A DNA stretch of 64,000 bases from Streptosporangium brasiliense (GTDB lineage Bacteria; Actinomycetota; Actinomycetes; Streptosporangiales; Streptosporangiaceae): positions 2,976,001 to 3,040,000 of the forward strand of contig NZ_JAUSRB010000002.1 in NCBI RefSeq assembly GCF_030811595.1, given 5' to 3'. Below, one piece after another: positions 8,775 through 17,526 of the stretch; position 1 is the first letter of the stretch, and every line of letters starts with the position of its first letter. The position numbers and the translations under genes are program-made. The notes beneath the pieces are model-generated. The model saw only the letters and a program-made list of their open reading frames with translations, made no database searches and had not been told where the DNA came from.

Positions 8775-10106
8775 GTGTTCGAGTCTGTTCTGGTAGCCAA
8801 TCGTGGCGAAATCGCACGGCGAATCATCCGCACGATCCAGCGCATGGGACTGCGAGCCATCGCGGTGTATTCCGAGGCCGACGCCGACCTGCCGTTCGTC
8901 CGGGAGGCCGACGAGGCGATCCTGCTCGGGCCGGCCAACCCGGCGCAGAGCTATCTCGACGCCGACAAGGTGCTTGAGGCCGCCCGCGTGTCGGGCGCCC
9001 AGGCCGTCCATCCGGGCTACGGGTTCTTCTCGGAGAACGCCGGATTCGCCCGGGCCGTCATCGACGCCGGTCTGACCTGGATCGGGCCCTCGCCCGAGGC
9101 GATCGAGCGGATGGGCGACAAGATCAACGCGCGTAACCTGATGGAGGCGGCGGGCGTGCCCGTCGCCGCCGGGACCCGCGAGCCGGTCACCGGGCTGGAG
9201 GAGGCCGTGGCCGCCGTCGCCGGGATCGGCTACCCGGTCATGGTCAAGACGGCGGGGGGCGGCGGCGGCATCGGCATGGGCGTCGCCCACGACGAGGCCG
9301 GGCTGGCCAAGGCGTTCGAGCAGGCGTCCAGGGCCGCCTCGCGCTTCGGCGGGACGCCCGCGATCCTGCTGGAGCGCTATATCGAGCACGCCCGCCACGT
9401 CGAGGTGCAGATCCTCGGCCTCGCCGACGGCACGGTCGTCGCGCTGGGCGAGCGCGACTGCTCGGTGCAGCGCCGGCACCAGAAGGTCGTGGAGGAGACG
9501 CCGTCCCCCGGCATCACCCAGGAGCTGCGCGAGCGCATGCTGGCGGCGGCCGTACGGGCGGGCGAGGCGGTCGGTTATCTCGGCGCGGGGACCGTGGAGT
9601 GCCTGGTCGACGCCGACAAGCAGGACTTCGTCTTCCTGGAGATGAACACCCGGCTCCAGGTGGAGCACCCGGTCACCGAGCTGGTCACCGGCGTGGACCT
9701 GGTCGAGCAGCAGCTGCTGATCGCCGCGGGCGAGAAGACCGCGCCGGAGGTGATCGCGCGCGGCCATGCGATCGAGTTCCGCGTCTACGCCGAGGACCCC
9801 AAGCGGTTCTTCCCTGGTCCCGGGAAGATCGACATCTGGACGGAACCGTCCGGCGAGGGCGTCCGGGTGGACTCCGGCTACACCGACGGCAACACGGTCA
9901 CGCCGTTCTACGATCCGCTCATGGCCAAGCTGTGCGTGTTCGGGCAGACGCGGGCCGAGGCCCTGGAGCGCGCCCGGGCGGCCGTGGCGGGCTTCGAGAT
10001 CGCGGGACCCAAGAACAACCTGCCGTTCTGCGCGGAGCTGCTGGAGCACCCCGAGTTCGTCGAGGGGACCTACGACACCGGACTGGTGGCTCGCATGCGG
10101 GCCTGA
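8775..10106 (+). CDS. accC: biotin carboxylase subunit (acetyl/propionyl-CoA carboxylase type)
   Basis: This subunit carboxylates biotin on its carrier protein using ATP and bicarbonate. The 443 residues run from the FESVLVANRGEIARRI start through the ATP-grasp glycine loop KTAGGGGGIG, the bicarbonate-site region GERDCSVQRRHQKVVEE and the catalytic EMNTRLQVEHPVTE. Length and motifs match stand-alone AccC, with no fused carrier domain. A separate carrier protein follows after 49 bp. No carboxyltransferase is in this window, so the acyl-CoA substrate is open. The 200-bp upstream gap holds short GATCCGAA-like repeats and a TTAG...CTAA dyad at about 8718-8732, but no gene. Confidence 0.93.
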   Translation: MFESVLVANRGEIARRIIRTIQRMGLRAIAVYSEADADLPFVREADEAILLGPANPAQSYLDADKVLEAARVSGAQAVHPGYGFFSENAGFARAVIDAGLTWIGPSPEAIERMGDKINARNLMEAAGVPVAAGTREPVTGLEEAVAAVAGIGYPVMVKTAGGGGGIGMGVAHDEAGLAKAFEQASRAASRFGGTPAILLERYIEHARHVEVQILGLADGTVVALGERDCSVQRRHQKVVEETPSPGITQELRERMLAAAVRAGEAVGYLGAGTVECLVDADKQDFVFLEMNTRLQVEHPVTELVTGVDLVEQQLLIAAGEKTAPEVIARGHAIEFRVYAEDPKRFFPGPGKIDIWTEPSGEGVRVDSGYTDGNTVTPFYDPLMAKLCVFGQTRAEALERARAAVAGFEIAGPKNNLPFCAELLEHPEFVEGTYDTGLVARMRA

Positions 10107-10155
10107 ACAGGTCGGTCTGACACAGATGGATCACAGTGATTGATGGGAGTGTCCG

Positions 10156-10368
10156 GTGGCTGAAGTACGCGCAGAGATGGTGGCAAATGTCTGGAAGGTC
10201 CTCGTTTCCCAGGGCGACACCGTCGAGGACGGCGACACCCTGGTCATCCTTGAGTCGATGAAGATGGAGATCCCCGTCATCGCCGAGGACGACGGTGTGA
10301 TCACCGAGATCAAGGTCGCCGAGGGCGACGTCATCCAGGAAGGCGACGTCATCGCCGTCATCGAGTAG
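10156..10368 (+). CDS. biotin/lipoyl attachment domain carrier protein
   Basis: This 70-residue protein is a single biotinyl domain. The modification site is ESMKMEI with Lys36, and the hairpin ends GDVIQEGDVIAVIE. It starts at GTG 10156 after GGGAG. It follows accC by 49 bp on the same strand, so the two form a biotin carboxylase plus carrier module. The missing Pro-Ala-rich N-terminal region of AccB-type carriers means it resembles the small single-domain BCCPs of actinobacteria. It would be biotinylated by a BirA not seen here. Confidence 0.92.
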   Translation: MAEVRAEMVANVWKVLVSQGDTVEDGDTLVILESMKMEIPVIAEDDGVITEIKVAEGDVIQEGDVIAVIE

Positions 10369-10503
10369 CCTGCCCGGCCCCGCACCGTGCCGCGGCGCCG
10401 GTCACCGCCGCGCGTGCTCCCGCCGTACCGGCGCCGGTGAGAGTCCCGCGTGAGCGGTCCCGGCTCCGGTCGCATAGTGGGGCCCGGTTGGCGCACGGTG
10501 AGC

Positions 10504-10602
10504 GTGTGCGGCGGTTCCGGGTGGCGCGCGGTGGGTGTGGGACGGTGTGCGGCGGTTCCGGGTGGCGCGCGGTGGGTGTGGGACGGTGCGCGGTGGTTCC
10601 GG
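10504..10602. repeat. 41-bp tandem repeat, about 2.4 copies
   Basis: A 41-bp unit starting GTGTGCGGCGGTTCCGG is repeated at 10504-10544 and 10545-10585 with no differences, and a degenerate partial copy follows. It occupies the 291-bp gap 10369-10659 between the carrier-protein gene and the thioesterase stop. I see no gene there. Confidence 0.85.
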
Positions 10603-10659
10603 ACGGTGTGCGGGGCGGTGTCGGGGGTGTCCCGGGCGGTGTGCGGTGAGCGCGGGCGG

Positions 10660-11040
10660 TCAGCGGGAGAGTCTGGCGATGAAGCGTTCGCGGTCGACGA
10701 CCACGCGTTCGATCGTGCCGGTCGCGACGGTGGTGTGCCGGTCGGCGGCGGTGAAGGCGAAGACCAGACGGCGGCCGTCGACCTCGGTGAGCTCGGCGGC
10801 GATCTCGACGTGGGTGCCGACCGGGCTGGCCGCCAGGTGCTCCAGGACGACCTTGGTGCCCACGGAGGTCTGGCCGGGCTCCAGCGCGCCCGTGACCGCC
10901 CGGACGGTGGCCTGTTCGGCGAAGGCCAGCAGGCGGGGGGTGGCCAGGACGGGGACGTCTCCGCTGCCGACCACGGCCGCGGTGTCCTCCCTCTCGACCA
11001 TGATGAGGAGCTGGGCGCGCAGGCCGGGAGTCAACGTCAT
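10660..11040 (-). CDS. FlK-like hotdog-fold thioesterase
   Basis: The 126-residue protein has the hotdog thioesterase pattern of the fluoroacetyl-CoA thioesterase FlK family. Thr34 (LATPRLL), Glu42 (FAEQATVRA) and His68 (LEHLAASP) are spaced 8 and 26 residues apart, exactly as FlK Thr42, Glu50 and His76. Most relatives are not fluoroacetate enzymes, so I call it an acyl-CoA thioesterase of unknown substrate. ATG 11040 and ATG 11052 are both possible starts; neither has a good ribosome binding site. It is divergent from the small Cys-rich gene at 11064, so the two starts nearly touch. Confidence 0.78.
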   Translation of the reverse strand: MTLTPGLRAQLLIMVEREDTAAVVGSGDVPVLATPRLLAFAEQATVRAVTGALEPGQTSVGTKVVLEHLAASPVGTHVEIAAELTEVDGRRLVFAFTAADRHTTVATGTIERVVVDRERFIARLSR

Positions 11041-11063
11041 GGGCGTCAGCATAAGGTGATCGG

Positions 11064-11246
11064 GTGACCCCCTACTGCGATCACTGCGGCCGCCCGGCGC
11101 ACGAGGGCGAGCACGCGGGCTGCCGCGCCGCGCGCGCGATGGAGCCGCCGCGTTACTGTCCCCACTGCTGCCGGCGCATGGTGGTCCAGGTGACCCCCAC
11201 CGGCTGGTCGGCGCGCTGCGCGGAGCACGGCACGCTGAGCGGCTGA
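11064..11246 (+). CDS. small Cys-rich protein, likely biotin synthase auxiliary protein (BsaP-like)
   Basis: The 60-residue protein has seven cysteines: Cys5 and Cys8, Cys20, Cys32, Cys35-Cys36 and Cys52, in the order CDHC ... YCPHCCRRMVVQV ... WSARCAEHG. The C-terminal pattern RRMVVQVTPTGWSARC resembles what I remember of BsaP, an iron-sulfur protein that supports biotin synthase in actinobacteria and is usually next to bioB. Here bioB lies about 5 kb away, still in the window. The start is GTG 11064 with AAGGTGA upstream. The alternative is a zinc-ribbon protein of unknown role. The family assignment is from memory and needs a profile search. Confidence 0.6.
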   Translation: MTPYCDHCGRPAHEGEHAGCRAARAMEPPRYCPHCCRRMVVQVTPTGWSARCAEHGTLSG

Positions 11247-11314
11247 GCCCCGGTTCCGTCGGCCGGGGCGGATCACCGCCCCGCGACGGACCGAGCACTG
11301 CTCTCCGGCCGCTA

Positions 11315-11336
11315 GTTTTATGTACGTTTTATGTAC
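11315..11336. promoter_or_regulatory. tandem 11-bp direct repeat in a long intergenic region
   Basis: GTTTTATGTAC occurs twice without a gap, at 11315-11325 and 11326-11336, in an AT-rich island. The 369-bp stretch 11247-11615 holds no gene. Its remaining part, 11420-11600, is AT-richer than the surroundings and is presumably the kinase promoter region. Copies one helical turn apart on the same face would suit cooperative binding by a regulator. Confidence 0.4.
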
Positions 11337-11615
11337 TCTTGTGGGGGATTCCAGGGTGGCCAAGGCTCCGTCGATGATCCGTGGGCGCCGGGGGCGGTGC
11401 GCGCCGACGGCTGCCTGGCAGCTCTTGCCGTAAAAGTGCGCAACCTATACAAGTACGCTTAAAAGTCCTGAGTTTTGTGCGATGCTACGGCACGCGTCTT
11501 GTTTGTGAGGCATACGGCTTGCAGGGTTTCGTTACGTTGCCGTGACGTTGGCGCGATACAAATCCGCTTTGTTGGAGAACCCTGGGGTGGGAGCGGAGAG
11601 GGTTACGGGGGAGTC

Positions 11616-13295
11616 ATGGTGGCCCAAGGCACGACGCTGGCGGGGCGGTATCGGCTGGATACCCGCATCGGCGCCGGCGGTATGGGCGAGGTGTGGCGCG
11701 GTGAGGACACCGTCTTGGCCCGCACCGTCGCGGTCAAGGTGCTGCTCCCGGGCCGTACTGACGACCCCGGCTTCCTGGTGCGCTTCCAGGGCGAGGCCCG
11801 GGCGATGGCGACGATCAACCACCCCGGGGTCGTAGACGTCTACGACTACGGGATTCACGAGGTGCCCGGCGCGGGGGCGACGGCATATCTCGTGATGAAG
11901 TTCGTGGACGGCGAGCCGCTCGACCGGCTGCTCGGGCGGCTGGGGAGCATCGCCCCCGGGCCCGCGATGGAGCTCATCGCCCAGGCGGCCTCCGCCATGC
12001 AGGCCGTCCACGACCAGGGCATCGTCCACCGGGACATCAAGCCCGGCAACCTGATGGTCCGCTCCGACGGCACACTCGTGCTCACCGACTTCGGCATCGC
12101 CAGGTCGGACGCGGCCAGCAGGCTGACCGACGCCGGCATGGTGCTCGGCACCGCCGCCTACTGCGCGCCCGAGCAGGCCGAGGGCGCGCCGGTCACCCCC
12201 GCGGTCGACATCTACGCGCTGGGCGTGGTGGCCTACGAGTGCCTGGCCGGGCAGCGGCCCTTCGACGGCGACACCCCGGTCACGATCGCGCTCAAGCACA
12301 TCCGCGAGATGCCGCCGCCACTGCCGCCGCACATCCCTCCCGCGGTCCGGGCCCTGGTGGAGCGGGCCCTGTCCAAGGACCCGGCCCGGCGCTTCCCCAG
12401 CGCCGCCGCGATGAGCACCGCCGCCAGGCAGGCGGCGCGCCTCGGGCCGGAGACCGGCTCGACGATGGCGCCGCCGCTCCCGCCCGCCGGCGCGGTGCAG
12501 GCCGGCTGGGAGGGCGCCGCACCGCCGCAGACCGGCCGGCACGGAGCCCCTCCGCAGGCCGACCGGTCCGAGGCGCCGCTGCCGCAGACCGGCTGGCAGG
12601 GGGCCATGCCTCCGGCGGGCCCGCAGGGGGCCGTGCCGCCCGAGACGGCGCCATCGCCCGGCCCGGCCACGCAAGCGGTCCCGCAGGGCCGTGGCCGCCG
12701 CGGCGCGAAGCGGCCCCGGAGGAAGGGCGGGCTGCTGGCGGTCTCCGCGGCGGCGGCCGTGATGTGCGTCGGGCTCGTCGCCCTGGCGATCAACGGGATG
12801 GCGGCCTCCACGGTGTCCAACACCCAGACGACGAAGCCCGAGCCGCTGCCCAGCGTGAGCGGTTCGCCGAGCCCCACGAAGACCAGGTCCTCCAAGCCCC
12901 CCAGGCCGAGGCAGACCGCCACCGCCCCGGCCGAGCAGCCCACCCGCCCCACCCGCACGCCCACACCCACCCCGACCCCCACCCCGACGCCCACACCCAC
13001 CCCGACGCCGACCCCGACGCCCACACCCACCCCGACGCCGCTGCCGAAGCGGAAGGTGCCCGACGTCACGGGCATGGCGCCGGACATGGCCAGGAGCGAG
13101 CTGCAGAAGGCGGGCCTGAAGCCGAAGACGTCTGACAGCGCCGACCTCGACCGCACCCAGTGCATGAGGGTGGTCGAGCAGCATCCGCCCGGCGGGACCA
13201 TGTGGGACCCGAGGAAGCCGGTGGAGATCGTCGTGGCCAACTACGGCTGCCCGTCCAGCCCGGCGCCCACCCCGACCTCGACGCCCAGCCCCTAG
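11616..13295 (+). CDS. transmembrane serine/threonine protein kinase with one PASTA domain
   Basis: This is a PknB-type receptor kinase of 559 residues. The N-terminal kinase domain (about 10-270) has the glycine loop GAGGMGEVW, the Lys of VAVKVLL, the catalytic HRDIKPGN and DFG in LTDFGIAR. A Pro/Ala-rich juxtamembrane stretch leads to one transmembrane helix (LLAVSAAAAVMCVGLVALAI), a long Thr-Pro linker and an extracellular PASTA domain (KVPDVTGMAPDMARSELQ) with two cysteines. PASTA domains bind peptidoglycan fragments or lipid II. I chose ATG 11616 because GGGGGAG precedes it; an upstream in-frame opening adds non-coding-looking residues. PknB usually has four PASTA domains, so a single one makes the sensor unusually short. 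Confidence 0.93.
   Translation: MVAQGTTLAGRYRLDTRIGAGGMGEVWRGEDTVLARTVAVKVLLPGRTDDPGFLVRFQGEARAMATINHPGVVDVYDYGIHEVPGAGATAYLVMKFVDGEPLDRLLGRLGSIAPGPAMELIAQAASAMQAVHDQGIVHRDIKPGNLMVRSDGTLVLTDFGIARSDAASRLTDAGMVLGTAAYCAPEQAEGAPVTPAVDIYALGVVAYECLAGQRPFDGDTPVTIALKHIREMPPPLPPHIPPAVRALVERALSKDPARRFPSAAAMSTAARQAARLGPETGSTMAPPLPPAGAVQAGWEGAAPPQTGRHGAPPQADRSEAPLPQTGWQGAMPPAGPQGAVPPETAPSPGPATQAVPQGRGRRGAKRPRRKGGLLAVSAAAAVMCVGLVALAINGMAASTVSNTQTTKPEPLPSVSGSPSPTKTRSSKPPRPRQTATAPAEQPTRPTRTPTPTPTPTPTPTPTPTPTPTPTPTPTPLPKRKVPDVTGMAPDMARSELQKAGLKPKTSDSADLDRTQCMRVVEQHPPGGTMWDPRKPVEIVVANYGCPSSPAPTPTSTPSP
12951..13040 (+). repeat. low-complexity Thr-Pro coding repeat
   Basis: About 90 bp of CCCACACC / CCCGACGC-type hexamers encode some 15 Thr-Pro pairs. 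They form the extended extracellular linker between the kinase's membrane helix and its PASTA domain. The repeat is prone to length change but stays in frame here. Confidence 0.9.
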
Positions 13296-13554
13296 ACGAG
13301 CAAGACCTGAGCCGTTCGGGTGCGGGGACGGCGAGCCGCGGAGACGGCGAAGGGGGTCGACGACCTGTCTGTGACGGCAGCCGTCGACACCCTTCTCGCC
13401 GCGCGGTGACTGGTCCGGCAGGCCGGCCCGCATCGGACCTCCGCCGGAGCCGGCCGGTGCCGAACCGCTGACCTCGGCGGTGGCCCAGGCCCTGCCCGGG
13501 GTCCGGCCGACCCCACCCCGGCCATACCCGGCCGCCCCCGTCCGGCCTCGGCGC

Positions 13555-13586
13555 GGCTGGGTCCCCGCCGTGGCGGGGCCCCAGCC
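13555..13586. terminator. hairpin terminator between convergent genes
   Basis: GGCTGGG (13555-13561) pairs with CCCAGCC (13580-13586), and CCCCGCC with GGCGGGG inside, around a two-base loop. It sits between the stops of the kinase (13295) and the acetolactate-synthase-like gene (13595). The remainder of the 299-bp gap has another imperfect dyad near 13345-13402 and no gene. Confidence 0.75.
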
Positions 13587-13594
13587 GGCGCCGT

Positions 13595-15247
13595 TCAGAC
13601 CCCGGTGGTGTTGCGGGGGTAGGCGACCGACGGGTCGGTGGCGATGTTGACCATGTACGGGACGCCGGAGTCGAAGGCGCGCAGCAGCGCCGGGCCGATC
13701 TGCGACGGGTCGGTGACCAGCTCGCCGCCGCCGCCCAGAGCGGTCACCACCTGGTCGTAGCGGCACTGCGGCTGGAGCTCGGCCGCCACGTCGTAGCCGT
13801 AGAGCATCTGCATGGGGTGCTTCTCCAGTCCCCACATGCCGTTGTTGCCGCAGATCATCACCACCGGCAGGCGGTGCCGTACGAGCGTGTCCACGTCCAT
13901 CAGCGAGAAACCGGCCGCGCCGTCGCCGAGCAGCAGCACCACCTGCGAGGAGGGCCGCGCCACCCGGGCGGCGATGGCGTAGCCCAGGCCGGTGCCCAGG
14001 CAGCCGTACGGGCCCGGGTCGAGCCAGTTGCCGGGCTGCTTGGGCTCGACGTATTTGCCGGCGTAGGAGACGAAGTCGCCGCCGTCGCCGATCACCACGG
14101 CGTCGTCGGCGAGGACCTTGGCCAGCTCGCCGTAGATGCGCATCGGGTGGATCGGGTCGGAGCCGGAGGCCAGCAGGTCCGCGTCGGCGGCGATGGCCGC
14201 CGACGCGGCCTCCGACAGCTTCGACAGCCACGGCGCGTAGGACGCGGGGGAGACGCCGGCCTGGTTGCAGGCCGTACCCAGCCCCCAGAAGACCAGCGAC
14301 AGGTCGCCGGCGGCGGTCCCGGAGGGCTCGATGTGCGTGGTGAGCTGCGACGGGGCGTCGGCCAGGTGCACGACCCTGGCGAGCGGGGCGCCGTCCTTGC
14401 CGCCGAACCAGCCGTAGCCGAGGCGGAAGTCCAGCGGGGCGCCCGCCACGATCACCAGGTCGGCCTGGGTGAGGGCCAGCCCTCGGGCCCGGGTGACCAG
14501 CAACTCGTGCCCGGCGGGCAGGATGCCGCGGCCCTGGCCGTTGGGGATGACCGGCAGGCGGAACTCCTCGGCGAAGCCCCGGGCGACCTCCTCGGCGCGG
14601 TCCATCCACACGTCCGAGCCGAGCACCAGCACCGGGCGCTCGGCCTCGGCGAGCAGGCGGGCGATCCCGGCGAGGGAGTCGGGGTCGGGCTCCAGCGGTG
14701 ACGGGGTCAGCGTCTCGGTGACGTGGTCGGGCGGGGGCGCGGCCGCGAACAGGTGGTCCATGTGGAAGTCGAGGAAGACCGGGCCGCGGTGCGGGGCCAG
14801 GGCCGTGCGGAAGGCCATCTCCACGTCTTCGGCGACGGAGTCGGGGCCGGAGCCGGTGAAGGCCAGTTTGGTGATCGGCGCGAACAGCGGCGGGTGGTCG
14901 ATCTCCTGCAGCGCGCCGGAGCCCCAGCGTGAGCGCGGTGCCCGGCCTCCCATGACCACGACGGGGGAGCCGTTGAAGTGCGCGGTGGCCACGCCGCTGA
15001 CGCCGTTGGTGACGCCGGGGCCGGCGGTGAGCACGGCCAGTCCGGGTCTGCGGGTCAGCCGGGCGGTCGCCTCGGCGGCGAAGACCGCGCTCTGCTCGTG
15101 CCGCACGTCGAGGATGGGCATGCCCTCGTGGACCGCCCCGTCATACAGCGGGAAGACGTGCCCACCGGACAGGGTGAACATGGTCTCGATTCCATAGGCC
15201 TTGGAGACGGCGACCGCGATGTCACCTGCGTGCTTTGGGGACTCCAT
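13595..15247 (-). CDS. acetolactate synthase-like thiamine pyrophosphate enzyme
   Basis: The 550-residue protein has the three domains of the ThDP decarboxylase/synthase family. The catalytic Glu is in DVRHEQSAVFAAEATAR, the glycine motif is LTAGPGVTNGVSG, and the ThDP/Mg motif GDG...NN is in LLGDGAAGFSLMDVD and ends ICGNNGMW. It strongly resembles the mycobacterial IlvG type (Rv1820), annotated as acetolactate synthase but not shown to be the housekeeping enzyme. No small regulatory subunit or ilvC is nearby, so its role in branched-chain synthesis is uncertain; oxalyl-CoA decarboxylase or a related lyase is the alternative. I chose ATG 15247 over TTG 15256. The 231-bp gap upstream is GC-rich and empty. 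Confidence 0.82.
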   Translation of the reverse strand: MESPKHAGDIAVAVSKAYGIETMFTLSGGHVFPLYDGAVHEGMPILDVRHEQSAVFAAEATARLTRRPGLAVLTAGPGVTNGVSGVATAHFNGSPVVVMGGRAPRSRWGSGALQEIDHPPLFAPITKLAFTGSGPDSVAEDVEMAFRTALAPHRGPVFLDFHMDHLFAAAPPPDHVTETLTPSPLEPDPDSLAGIARLLAEAERPVLVLGSDVWMDRAEEVARGFAEEFRLPVIPNGQGRGILPAGHELLVTRARGLALTQADLVIVAGAPLDFRLGYGWFGGKDGAPLARVVHLADAPSQLTTHIEPSGTAAGDLSLVFWGLGTACNQAGVSPASYAPWLSKLSEAASAAIAADADLLASGSDPIHPMRIYGELAKVLADDAVVIGDGGDFVSYAGKYVEPKQPGNWLDPGPYGCLGTGLGYAIAARVARPSSQVVLLLGDGAAGFSLMDVDTLVRHRLPVVMICGNNGMWGLEKHPMQMLYGYDVAAELQPQCRYDQVVTALGGGGELVTDPSQIGPALLRAFDSGVPYMVNIATDPSVAYPRNTTGV

Positions 15248-15478
15248 ACCGCGCAACCTACCAGTCAGTCACTTAGCCGGACAGGGGTTCTTCACCCTGC
15301 CCAGATTCCTCCCACCTAACGCTGCCAGCGCATATTCGCCCCGTCCGGCGGCCCCGGCCGCACGGCCCCGGTCGCCCGGCACGCGCCGACGACCGGGCCG
15401 GCCCGGACGGCCCGACCGGCCCGTGCGGCCCCGCGGTCACCGGTCCGCGCCGGCCGACCCGGACGGCCGGGCCGGCGT

Positions 15479-16447
15479 CTACAGCGGTGGGACCGACCAG
15501 CCCTTCTCCGCCCACAGGGGCGCGTGCTCGGCGTTGACGAACAACCGGTCCTCCGGCTGCGGGATCCGGTGGTAGCTCTGCGGGTGGAGCAGCTCGGAGG
15601 AACTGTCGGACAGGTCGAGGACATACCGGTCAGGCGCCCGCCGCCCGGCCAGATAGCGCAGCTCGAAGGCGTGCAGCCGCAACGGGTCCGCCGGGTTCCA
15701 GACCCCGAGACCCGTCTGGCGTGCCTGCCGTACCGACTCGCGGGCCCGGCCCAGCGCGCCCGCCTCCGCCACCGTGCGGGCCGTCCCGGGAGCCGGTACG
15801 GCCTGCGCCACCCGGTTCTCCTGCCGGACGAAGGGGTCCACGTTGGGCCAGATGAAGTAGGGCATCGCGTGCCCGCCGGCGAGCAGCCGCTCGTTGTACG
15901 GGGCGGGCCTGGGCCGGAGCTTCTGGTCCCGGTTGACGTAGCACAGCAGCCTGCCGTACCGGTCGAGGACCTCGTGCGCGAAGGCCAGCCGGAACTTGAA
16001 GGTCTCACCGTCGAGGCCCTGCTCGGCGATGTCGGAGCTGATCATGTCTCTGAGCGCCTGCGTGGACGGGCCGCCGAGCTCGGCGTGGTTGCGCGCGGTG
16101 GTCGGGCCGAGCCTGCCCAGCAGATGATCGTGGAGTGCGGCGCGCAGCGGCAGCGGCTCGAAGCCCGGCGCGAACGGGTCGGCCAGGAAGTCGGTCCAGG
16201 CCGGGTGTGAGATCTTGACGAAACCCCTGGGCAGGTCGGGGACGACGGAGCTGCGGGGCAGCTCGAAGCTGACCTCGGGGGCGTCCACGCCGAGCAGGCG
16301 CACGCCGAAGTTGCCGTCGGCGGCGATGTTGATCGTGTCACCGTCGTGCACGACCTTGTCGACGGGCTGCGGGGCTCCCGCCGACCGCGCGAGGAGCGCG
16401 TGTCCGACGGTGATACCGGGAACGGGCTGTTCGATCGCCTTGGCCAT
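15479..16447 (-). CDS. staphylococcal nuclease (SNase)-like protein
   Basis: The 322-residue protein carries SNase-like motifs: VVHDGDTINIAADGNFGV followed by RLLGVDAPE near residues 35-60, and the later YGRLLCYVNR, matching VxDGDT, VRLxGxDxPE and YGRxLAYV of thermonucleases. Between them is an insertion of about 90 residues absent from short nucleases. There is no signal peptide, so it is probably cytoplasmic. The second active-site region lacks a clear Arg-x-x-Glu, so nuclease activity is uncertain. ATG 16447 is chosen; its ribosome binding site is weak. It lies 48 bp downstream of bioB on the same strand and may be transcribed with the biotin genes. Confidence 0.7.
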   Translation of the reverse strand: MAKAIEQPVPGITVGHALLARSAGAPQPVDKVVHDGDTINIAADGNFGVRLLGVDAPEVSFELPRSSVVPDLPRGFVKISHPAWTDFLADPFAPGFEPLPLRAALHDHLLGRLGPTTARNHAELGGPSTQALRDMISSDIAEQGLDGETFKFRLAFAHEVLDRYGRLLCYVNRDQKLRPRPAPYNERLLAGGHAMPYFIWPNVDPFVRQENRVAQAVPAPGTARTVAEAGALGRARESVRQARQTGLGVWNPADPLRLHAFELRYLAGRRAPDRYVLDLSDSSSELLHPQSYHRIPQPEDRLFVNAEHAPLWAEKGWSVPPL

Positions 16448-16495
16448 GCTCACATCATGAACGCCCGTCCGCGGCACGTCATGGCATCAGTGCTC

Positions 16496-17491
16496 TCAGA
16501 GCGTGTCGGAGAGCGCCTTGATCGGCATCTTCAGGTCGACCAGCAGGTCGAGGTCCGCCTCGGCGGTCCGGCCGAGGGTGGTCAGGTAGTTGCCCACGAT
16601 GATCGCGTTGATCCCGCCGAGCATGCCGTCGCGGGTGCCCAGGTCGCCCAGGGTCAGCTCGCGGCCGCCGGCGTAGCGCAGGATCGTGCGGGGCAGCGCG
16701 AGCCGGAAGGCGGCGATCGTCCTGAGCGCCTCGGAGCCCGAAAGGAGGGGCAGCGACTCGAAGGGCGTGCCGGGGCGCGGGTTGAGGAAGTTCAGGGGCA
16801 CCTCGTCGGGCTGCAGCTCGCCGAGCTGCCCGGCGAACTCCGCCCGCTGCTCCAGGCTCTCGCCCATGCCCACGATGCCCCCGCAGCACAGCTCCATCCC
16901 GGCCTCGCGCACCATCAGGCAGGTGTCCCAGCGCTCCTGCCACGTGTGGGTGGTGACGACCCTGTCGAAGTGCGACCTCGCGGTCTCCAGGTTGTGGTTG
17001 TAGCGGTGCACGCCCATCCCGGCCAGCTCGTCGACCTGGGCCTGGGTGAGCATGCCCAGCGAGCAGGCGACGTTGATGTCGACCGCCTCCTGGATCGCCT
17101 TGACCCCCTCGCGGACCTGGTCCATCAGCCGCCGGTCGGGGCCGCGCACCGCGGCCACGATGCAGAACTCGGTCGCGCCGGTCGCCGCGGTCTCCCTGGC
17201 CGCCTGGACGAGGGAGGGGATGTCGAGCCAGGCCGCGCGGACCGGGGAGGTGAACTGACCCGACTGGGAGCAGAAGTGGCAGTCTTCCGGGCAGCCGCCG
17301 GTCTTGAGGGAGATGATCCCCTCGACCTCCACCTCGGGGCCGCACCACTTCATCCGCACCTCGTGCGCGAGCCCCAGGAGGTCGGCGAGGCGGTCGTCGG
17401 GCAGTTCGAGGCAGCGCAGCACCTGCGCGGCGTCGAGTCCCCGGCCCTCCTCCAGGACCTGTGTCCGGGCGATCTCAAGAATGTCGCTCAT
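16496..17491 (-). CDS. bioB: biotin synthase
   Basis: BioB inserts sulfur into dethiobiotin by radical-SAM chemistry, the last step of biotin synthesis. The 331 residues contain [13 protein letters not shown], with Cys67, Cys71 and Cys74 binding the 4Fe-4S cluster, and further cysteines ([13 protein letters not shown]-like and [13 protein letters not shown]) that match the 2Fe-2S ligands. Length is normal. It is 35 bp downstream of bioD, in the order bioF, dasR-like, bioD, bioB on the minus strand. The small BsaP-like protein at 11064 could be its auxiliary protein. Confidence 0.97.
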   Translation of the reverse strand: MSDILEIARTQVLEEGRGLDAAQVLRCLELPDDRLADLLGLAHEVRMKWCGPEVEVEGIISLKTGGCPEDCHFCSQSGQFTSPVRAAWLDIPSLVQAARETAATGATEFCIVAAVRGPDRRLMDQVREGVKAIQEAVDINVACSLGMLTQAQVDELAGMGVHRYNHNLETARSHFDRVVTTHTWQERWDTCLMVREAGMELCCGGIVGMGESLEQRAEFAGQLGELQPDEVPLNFLNPRPGTPFESLPLLSGSEALRTIAAFRLALPRTILRYAGGRELTLGDLGTRDGMLGGINAIIVGNYLTTLGRTAEADLDLLVDLKMPIKALSDTL

Positions 17492-17526
17492 GCTGCTCCG
17501 TTCTCCGTCCGATCTCCGGCCGTCGT

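Noticed and set aside
12951-13040. Repeat as a possible recombination or regulatory site
   Set aside because: It is in frame within the kinase gene and is explained by the Thr-Pro linker it encodes.
11532-14609. 1,025-codon minus-strand frame across the kinase and acetolactate-synthase-like gene
   Set aside because: It crosses two well-supported genes in other frames and has no recognisable domain.
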